Source: Cristatella mucedo
Lineage: Eukaryota; Bryozoa; Phylactolaemata; Cristatellidae
Assembly (NCBI GenBank): GCA_009760855.2
Contig: WPIO01000008.1
Span: 7,736,001 to 7,800,000, forward strand
DNA length: 64,000 nt
Direction of reading: 5' to 3'
The notes under the pieces are model-generated. The model saw nothing but the letters and a program-made list of their open reading frames with translations. It was not told the DNA's origin and did not search any database. The position numbers and the translations under genes were made by a program. Positions 57,745 to 64,000 of this stretch are shown here, one piece after another (position 1 is the stretch's first letter; each line of letters starts with the position of its first letter).

Positions 57745-58269
57745 GGCAAGTTCAGCAGCCGAAGCGACGTTTGGTCGTTCGGTGTTCTTCTGTGGGAGGT
57801 GTTCACGTTTGCGCAGATGCCCTACCAGCAGCTCAGCGACGAGCAGGTCGTCGAGTGCGGCCTCCGCGTCTTCCGGTCGGCGACGCAGCAGCCGTCGCAG
57901 CAACTCGAGTCGGCACCGCCGCAGCCGCCTTTCCCCTGCCTGCCTCGGCCGGGCAACTGCCTCAAGGAGGTCTACGATCTCATGCTCGAGTGCTGGAACG
58001 TGACCGAGGGCGATAGGCCGGCGTTCTGCGAGATCCACATGTTCCTCACACGAAAGAACGTGGGCTACGACCCGCAGCAGGACGTCGCCACCTCGGCCGG
58101 CGGGTGGCTGCTCTCGAGCCAGGAGCCGCTGCGGCGTCTGGTCGACGACGGCCGCGGCAGCGTGTCCAGCATGCACAGCACCAGCAGCGCTTCGCCGGGG
58201 CGTGCAGCGACGGTGGCCTCGGGCAGGGACGAGCGAGCTGCCGCACGACTGGCCGCACGGAAGCCCTGA
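57745..58269 (+). CDS. DDR: DDR exon 14: kinase C-lobe, tail and stop
   Basis: The acceptor CGTTGCCAG enters in phase 0. It encodes GKFSSRSDVWSFGVLLWEVF, QLSDEQVVECG, LPRPGNCLKEVYDLMLECWN and DRPAFCEIHMFL, a complete C-lobe. Vertebrate DDRs end within a few residues of this point. Here a tail of about 65 residues follows, with NVGYDPQQD and an S/A/R-rich end, stopping at 58267-58269. Confidence 0.95.
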   Translation, partial: GKFSSRSDVWSFGVLLWEVFTFAQMPYQQLSDEQVVECGLRVFRSATQQPSQQLESAPPQPPFPCLPRPGNCLKEVYDLMLECWNVTEGDRPAFCEIHMFLTRKNVGYDPQQDVATSAGGWLLSSQEPLRRLVDDGRGSVSSMHSTSSASPGRAATVASGRDERAAARLAARKP

Positions 58270-58785
58270 GACGGAAGTGCTGCTCAAAGACAGCAGCGGT
58301 GGCGCAATAGCCTTCGTGGCTGCTGTCACCGCCTTCCGGTTAACTGCCAGTCGGGGGGGGGTGTGTGCTTGCAGCTGGCCAATGAAGGACAGACATTGCT
58401 GCCTGCTGAGACTTGACTGAGTTGTCTGTCTGTCTGTCAGTCTCTCTCTCTCTCTCTCTCTCTTTCTCGGTGGTGTGACATATTGCCACATCTGCCTCAA
58501 TGCACATACGTGCAGTTTATGCTTGCTAATGACCTCAATCGAGGTCTTGCTACAGCAGCTCATTTCTGGTCGGCCACCTTGATACAAGCTGACATTTTGC
58601 TTTGTGGTCGTTGGGGACCAGATGCCCAACGGAGGCTAGAAACTCCACCTACCTTGGCTTGGCAGTCACACTGCCACCTGCTGCTCCGAGATGGGGGAGG
58701 CAGGTGGTGCCAGCCAATGGCTGCATGGGATGGTGCTTAGCTGTGTGGGGCTGCTTACATGCTTGCTTTTCTAGTGCTGCTTTAC

Positions 58786-58791
58786 ATTAAA
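58786..58791 (+). terminator. Candidate DDR poly(A) signal (ATTAAA)
   Basis: ATTAAA lies about 520 bases after the stop. It is the common variant signal. No AATAAA occurs between it and the stop, but use is not proven. Confidence 0.35.
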
Positions 58792-58864
58792 GCTCCCTTC
58801 TGCAACATGCTCACCCCGACACACTGCCATATCGTCGGTGATATTGTCACCAGCCCGTTTGAAC

Positions 58865-58999
58865 TGGGTTCAAGCAAAGCCACCGAGAGTGACAATTACA
58901 GCGATCCCATCAGCTTTAGCTTTAGCATTAGTGGGTTCAAGCAAAGCCACCGAGAGTGACAATTACAGCGATTCCATCAGCTAGCAGCTTTAGCCTAGC
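58865..58999. repeat. 67-bp tandem duplication
   Basis: Two copies of a 67-base unit beginning GGGTTCAAGCAAAGCCACCG and including GAGTGACAATTACAGCGAT. They differ at one C/T over the first 50 bases, so the duplication is recent. A TTTAGC micro-repeat lies at the junction. Confidence 0.9.
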
Positions 59000-59377
59000 C
59001 GTGGCAAGACATATACAGTATGTAAACCTGGCCTGTGTACCAGTGGTGCAACAGCAACAACGAGCAATAGCGGTGCAACGAGCAACAATTTAGTGGCCGA
59101 CGTTTTCGCTCTCTTGGTACATGCCGATTCTATTCAAGCGGCTATTTGGCAGTCTGCTCCACTAGTCAAAACTAGCAGGTTAATGGTCCTCGAAGTCGCG
59201 TATTCTTTGGTTGCGAAACCTACTAAGTCCTGATATCCACCGGAGGCACATCCACTGTGTCTTGCACAAACGCCCTCTGAACTTCGTAATTCCTGCAGAC
59301 ATTTTGCCGAGTCTATACAAGAACTATTCCTTACCAATCACCTCGACGGTGGTGTATAGCTGGCAGTTCTGCTAAGC

Positions 59378-59556
59378 CAGCGGTTCTCAATCTTTTATAA
59401 ATGCCGCGAACCTCTAATACAGTGCCTCATATTTGTCAAACTCAACCATGCAATTCTTGGGTGCAAAATGGGGAAATGTGTTTTCCGATGGTCTTAGGCG
59501 TGCTGTGAAAGAGTTGACCCCCAAAGGGGTCGCGACCCACAGGTTGAGAACCGCTA
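59378..59556 (-). mobile_element. hAT-type MITE, SPIN-like
   Basis: A 179-base element with terminal inverted repeats: left CAGCGGTTCTCAA, right (read on the minus strand) TAGCGGTTCTCAA. A perfect 8-bp target duplication TGCTAAGC lies at 59370-59377 and 59557-59564, diagnostic of hAT transposition. On the minus strand the start continues CCTGTGGGTCGCGACCCC, TTTGGGGGTC and CCTAAGACCATCGGAAAACA. From memory this resembles the ends of the SPIN (Space Invaders) group of hAT elements, known for horizontal transfer among animals. It has no transposase and would need one in trans. Confidence 0.85.
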
Positions 59557-59564
59557 TGCTAAGC

Positions 59565-60295
59565 AGTGTTGCTAAATACGACGAAAGTCTCAGCGGCTCT
59601 TTTAAATTAATTCGAGCGATATTTCCATCGCACGACAGTCTACGTACCGGCGGTGAGCGACCGTGCGCTCACGACTGGCTGCGTAGTAGGGTGCCGTTTT
59701 AGAGCCTACTATCGCCACGAAGCTACCACTGCTGCTTGCTTCTCGTCTGGGTAGACGCCAACGTGGATGCTGCGGGCGTAGGCGCCAGCTCGTGCCACGA
59801 GCTGGGTGCGTGGTAGCGCGATAGCTGCGTCGCTTCACGTCGAAAACGCGATACGGGAAGCTTAGCACAGCTGCCTGGCCTTGACCCTGCTAGGTGACCT
59901 TGGCGGTCATTGGAGCACCTCACGTCTAGCCTCGCATGAGCGCCCTGCCTTGCGGCTAAAGAGCCAGAAAGAGGTTTCCATGAAAGGGAGAGCAATTATA
60001 CTATGTAATAGATCTTAATTAACTTTTTGTTCTTTACAAGAAATTTACGTTTCTAATCCATTTGGACATACATATATAGAAAATAACTATCGTTCTGCAA
60101 AACATTTTGCTTATGCGGTCAGCGATTACATTTTGAAATTCTCCAGCTGTACTGTCGGGTACGATGTGGACAGCGGGTTCGCACATGAAACATTCGTTGT
60201 GCGCCTGCTCAAAAACAGGGAGAGTTGGGCGTACACAGACAACACTAGGGAGTATTATTCACAGAACGTAGCAGCAAACAGTGCAAGTGCCTTAA
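59565..60295. other. No gene recognised
   Basis: Unique-looking intergenic DNA. A 68-codon frame at 60133-60339 has no recognised domain; it could belong to the decayed gene that follows, but I cannot support that. Confidence 0.4.
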
Positions 60296-60985
60296 ATGAG
60301 CATTTCAGCAAAGGTCATTGTGGAGTGCGAGAACGGTAAATGGCCAAATTTGATTTCCAGTTTTACAGCCAAATTATTTTTCCTTCCGGCATGCTCAAAG
60401 GCTGGTTTAGGGGTAAACAAGAGAGTCGTGACGTTTGCCATCCCAAGAGTTTGGTGGGAACCGACTGACCACCGCTCAAGCTTTACTCCTACTTTTGACT
60501 GGTGGACCTTTCCAAACATCGAACTGGTAAGAGCGCCCCCGCATCATGAATCCACACATTCCATCACTCATCACACCAGCGCAACTGTGCGCTGAGTTCC
60601 TCGGCTCCTCTCTTCTGGAGAGGAATCAGTCATCTTCAAGAAAGAGCCACAATTCAGACAGCGAGGAAGGTCCAGGCAAATCCAGGTTTCAATTTCACAG
60701 ATGCGGCTGAGGAGAGGAAGTCATTCATTCCCAGCCGGAAAGGTCTAAAAAATCTAATCACATTCTCGGTCTTAACCAATTTAAATGCTGAGCTTCTGCC
60801 ATCTGGGGTCAAGAGATGAAACTTGTTGGATGAAAACGTGAAAGTAACTGATCAGAGAAAGCGTCGCCAACTTTTTTTTTGGAACTCCTACAGTCAACAA
60901 GACGGGATGTGCGTCTGCAACAATATTGCCGCTCTATTCGAAGCTATAGGAATCACGTGTGATCCGAGGGATCACGTGCGATCTG
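60296..60985 (+). pseudogene. Decayed copy of a multicopy uncharacterised animal gene family
   Basis: Two pieces match, from memory, a family of uncharacterised multicopy proteins in aphids, cnidarians and fishes. The first (to about 60500) contains VTFAIPRVWWEPTDH, where relatives have an AVPMVWREPTNH-like motif followed by a CYFC segment that is lost here. The second (about 60740-60960) contains TNLNAELLPSG, NLLDENVKVTDQRKRRQ, QQDGMCVCNNIAALFEAIG and ITCDP, matching the AELL...WNLL...EDGLCFCND..GLMEALG pattern. The tryptophan before NLL is a TGA at 60817-60819, and the two pieces lie in different frames. The family's function is not known to me; its copy number suggests a transposable-element link. 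Confidence 0.5.
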
Positions 60986-61066
60986 AGTGAATGGTGCCTA
61001 TTCAAGGACAACTCATCCTGGAGCCTCAAATCCACAGTTCCGCTTTATAACTCGAGCAAGTATCAA

Positions 61067-61181
61067 ACTCAAAACAGAAAATATATCCAAAAATGCGCTT
61101 ATAATTAACATAAATATAAGCACTCTGGCAGCCATGCTAAACAGCCTGCAACGGGCATTGTGCCAATAGCAGTCGCCGCTG
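61067..61181. repeat. Dispersed short repeat, copy 2, with 18-bp target duplication
   Basis: About 115 bases matching 56209-56322, flanked by perfect 18-base direct repeats (AACTCGAGCAAGTATCAA at 61049-61066 and 61182-61199). This marks it as a retroposed insertion with LINE-like target duplication, and the repeat edges coincide with the limits of homology to copy 1. No tRNA-like B box or known snRNA was recognised. Confidence 0.85.
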
Positions 61182-62765
61182 AACTCGAGCAAGTATCAAT
61201 CTCTCTCTTTAGCTCACTGTGTGCGCATCAAAGAGGACGTACAGGAGCAACACGCGCTGTCGGGTTGATGCCGGACAAGGCTCTGGCATCGTTCCCAATC
61301 GCGTGGAAATAGCGCGTACAGCGTCTTTCACTTGTTTCAAAGCGCATGCATTAACCATCGTGGCGTACTACTTACTGCACCAGGAGTTACTGTGTGCAAG
61401 TGCAAAATGCCAATATGTACGCGTATGATCTCATAGCGGCCATTAAACTGATGCATTAATGTAGATAGAGAATGCACGTATTTACTTATGCTCGGTTAGT
61501 GGTATTTGTTTCTTGATTCTTAATGGAATTATAAAAACATATTTATTCAGAAAATATTAGTCGTGAATGCAAACGACCGTGCGACGCGGTTTGGGAGAGA
61601 TTTCACGCTCTCAGCACAGTTTAATTGTAAAGAGATAATACAAATCCAGCATGCGCCGCGTGGATGGCTGGGGCGCTATTAGAGATGAATTTACATACTG
61701 CGCCAGTTGGAGCGGACGCTGAAAGGACACGCCGACAATCTGGCTGTGCGCATGCCTCCGAGCGGCTGCGGGGTTACATGGCTCGCACCACCTGCCGCCA
61801 TGACTGCTACATTAGTCCGACAACATACCAAACTCGACGACCTACGCCAAGGTTGCCAAGGGCGTTTGACGAATGCCAGCCAGTCCAGTCCGTAGTCCTG
61901 CGAAATCAAAATAATGAGACCGGAAGTCCGTAGCGAGCCTGCCCTCGCTCCGGCGCGGCCCCACTTCCTCGCTGACGTTTCGCCACTCTGCATGTTGGAA
62001 TGATAAACTTAAGACCTACTCAACCGGGGTCCCTCCAATTCTGGGCACCCTGCTTCCACTTGACCTTTGCCTAGACGACCTTTACATCCGCTTCGCCGTC
62101 GCGCCTGCTCGCTTTCGGCCGCGTCGCGTTGCGGAAAGCGATTTGACTTTGCATAGATTGGGGCATAGCAGCCAAGTCAGCCCAAGTATTTACGTGTAAC
62201 TCCCCCCCACCCCACCCACCCCACCCTCTGGACATCTGTGGTTCCCTCGCTGCAGGTCGTCCTACGTGAGCGACGAGGAACTCACACTGGCGGCGAAGAA
62301 CTTGGCAGCTAATCTTGTCTATCGCAAGTCGTGGCGAAGCGCCGTCTGCTTTTTTCGGCCAGAGCCTTTGGCGTTCTGCAACCTAGCAGACTCTTCGCAC
62401 AAGAACGTAGTGCACTCGTTCTGGATTCAAGCACCTCTTTCTGGATTCTAGCACCCAGCTCGTCGTGGAGTCCAGCGGAGCACTAGCTTGCGGCGCAATG
62501 AAGCAGTTGCAGTGCATAATTTTGAAGCGCTGACCCCGTACACGTCGGCCGAACGCACGGAGTACGAGGCGTCTCGAAACGCACTCGAAACGTAATCGTA
62601 CGCTCGTATGCAGTTGTAGTCACGCGACCTCTATAAACCACCGCCCCGCTGTAATGGCACCCGAACAAAGCATTCTCTAGATAGACGATTTGCATCGAGA
62701 GACCTACGACTGAGCCGGGCAGACGCTCGTAAACTTGCCAAGCACAACGCGCGCAAGCACCGCCG

Positions 62766-62804
62766 CGTTCGTCTGGACGCGAAGGGTTCGCGTCCAGACG
62801 AACG
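62766..62804. repeat. Perfect 18-bp inverted repeat with a GGG loop
   Basis: The arms CGTTCGTCTGGACGCGAA (62766-62783) and its exact complement (62787-62804) are separated by GGG. It would form a very stable hairpin or cruciform. Confidence 0.95.
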
Positions 62805-63467
62805 GCCCCCCGTAGTCTCCGACGCTCGCGCGTCAGAAACCAACGAAGAGTAAAGTGTGGGGCGGCACCGACGCCATTCTGCTGCGGAGGGATCTTTGGT
62901 AAACTTGTCGTCGAGCGCCTCTCGCGCTGAAAGGGACCTCACGCTGCATTTCGGCGTCTCGCCCTCGCCGCGCGACACCGCATGCGAGCTTTAAGCGCGC
63001 GAGCCTTTCTTGAGCGAGGAAGCTCTGCGGCGCGCAGCGTTCGAGTGAACGCGCGGCTGCCTTTAGTAGGAAGAAACGGAAGTAGCGGATCCGGCGAGAG
63101 CGTCGCCTATTGAGCTGAGCAGCTTTGCACCGCGCCGGCGCGGCGGTCGCCGCTGCGCTGCAGCCAAGCCACACCCGCTTCGCCCTTTGTTTTGCGACCG
63201 GCGTGCGACCATCGCCGCCGCACGAGCTCGCTCCGCACGCGCGAGCGACGCCGCCCGCCAATTTCTCCGAGCGGCGGTTCCGGCCGGTGGCGTTCTTGTC
63301 GCGTCTTCGTTAGCGGCGTATTTACGCTTTACCACCGACGCTCGGTAAACGGAGAGCGGGAGACCGCCCGTAAAGCTCGCTCGGGTCCCGCGAGATCGAG
63401 CCATTAGCGCCTCGGCGGTGGCGGCTGGAGGCGTCAGCTGGTGGCGGCGGTGGCGGCGGCGGCGGCA

Positions 63468-63469
<2 letters not shown>

Positions 63470-63502
<33 letters not shown>

Positions 63503-63503
63503 G
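63470..63503. repeat. (GGC)n repeat
   Basis: About 11 GGC units in the CpG-dense block. The poly-alanine and poly-glycine frames over it are artefacts. Confidence 0.9.
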
Positions 63504-64000
63504 ATCCTGTCGCCGTAGCCGCTCGGATTGCGCCGTCGCCGAGCCACGTGATCGGCGCTACCTGGCTAGTGGCAGAGGCGGCGGACGCCGCTGCCGCCGC
63601 CGCAAGGATAGCGCGGTATCAATGACGGGGCGGTGAAGAATCTGGCGAAAGCCCGGCGCTGGCGGCGGCGGTGGCGACAGCGGATAATCTAAAACAAAAT
63701 AAACAGCGGAGGCGAGAGCAAAGAACGCCGACCGCGGCGCAGTTCGGCGCCGCTATTTGCCGAGGCGCTCCGCTGTCGTGTCCCGCCCATTGACCGCGGC
63801 CGGCGCGGCGCCGGCCGAGCGAGGCGCCGTCGGCAAAGTAGGGATCCGATAAGGTGGCCCCCAACCGCCGCCGAAAGTCACGAGACGGCGACCCGTTCGC
63901 AGCCGACTCGAGGTTTTTGCTGGCTGTTTACGCTCCGCAGCGAAGTGTGCGGAGGAGGGCAGAGGGCAACGAGGGCGTCGTGCTCGCCGCCGAGACGGAC

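Larger units (their letters stand above)
58270..59369. other. DDR 3' UTR and downstream DNA
   Basis: It contains the presumed 3' UTR with a short (CT)n at 58440-58463, the candidate ATTAAA, and a tandem duplication at 58865-58999. No further gene is recognised. Confidence 0.5.
61700..64000. other. Second CpG-dense GC-rich block
   Basis: The composition resembles 19.84-30.75 kb, increasingly so to the window end. No gene is recognised; the frames are long only because stops are rare. It holds a perfect 18-bp inverted repeat and a (GGC)n run at 63470-63503. It may be the 5' region of a gene beyond the window. Confidence 0.5.

Overview
The window is animal nuclear DNA. Its genes are split by GT-AG introns, and it carries long dinucleotide microsatellites, tRNA-derived SINEs, CR1/L2-type LINE pieces, a hAT MITE, an LTR element and a diverged satellite. 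The species cannot be named from the sequence. The receptor gene, the transposon types and the base composition fit an invertebrate bilaterian, with no signal stronger than that.

The one gene identified with confidence is a discoidin domain receptor tyrosine kinase (DDR) on the + strand. Fourteen phase-consistent exons run from 33,078 to 58,269 and predict 1,114 residues: a signal peptide, a discoidin (F5/8C) domain, a discoidin-like domain, a transmembrane helix, a tyrosine-rich juxtamembrane region, a kinase domain and a serine-rich tail. The HRD motif, the beta3 lysine and the alphaC glutamate are intact, but DFG reads DIA and the activation-loop tyrosines are reduced. Intron 7 is 180 bp, stop-free and in frame, so it could be retained.

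Layout. 1-1.8 kb: nothing recognised. 1.8-5.8 kb: a probable second + strand gene for an unrecognised coiled-coil protein, ending in a poly(A) signal. 5.9-12.1 kb: AT-richer intergenic DNA with SINEs and a hairpin. 12.16-16.13 kb: a roughly 172-bp satellite array interrupted by a complete LTR element (12,777-14,575, TSD TTTGG) that codes only for a Gag-like protein. 16.9-19.84 kb: LINE fragments in both orientations. 19.84-30.75 kb: a CpG-dense, GC-rich block with no gene seen. 31.1-32.07 kb: a LINE 3' end. 33.08-58.27 kb: the DDR gene, whose introns hold most of the microsatellites. 58.3-61.7 kb: a hAT MITE resembling the SPIN group, a decayed multicopy-family pseudogene and a short dispersed repeat with an 18-bp target duplication. 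61.7-64 kb: a second CpG-dense block.

The mobile elements form a partly connected system. One SINE family ends in a tail matching the 3' end of the local LINE, so that LINE probably moves it. The LTR element lacks pol and would need an autonomous partner. All gene models rest on splice-site phase and protein-family resemblance recognised by eye. No search or transcript was available.
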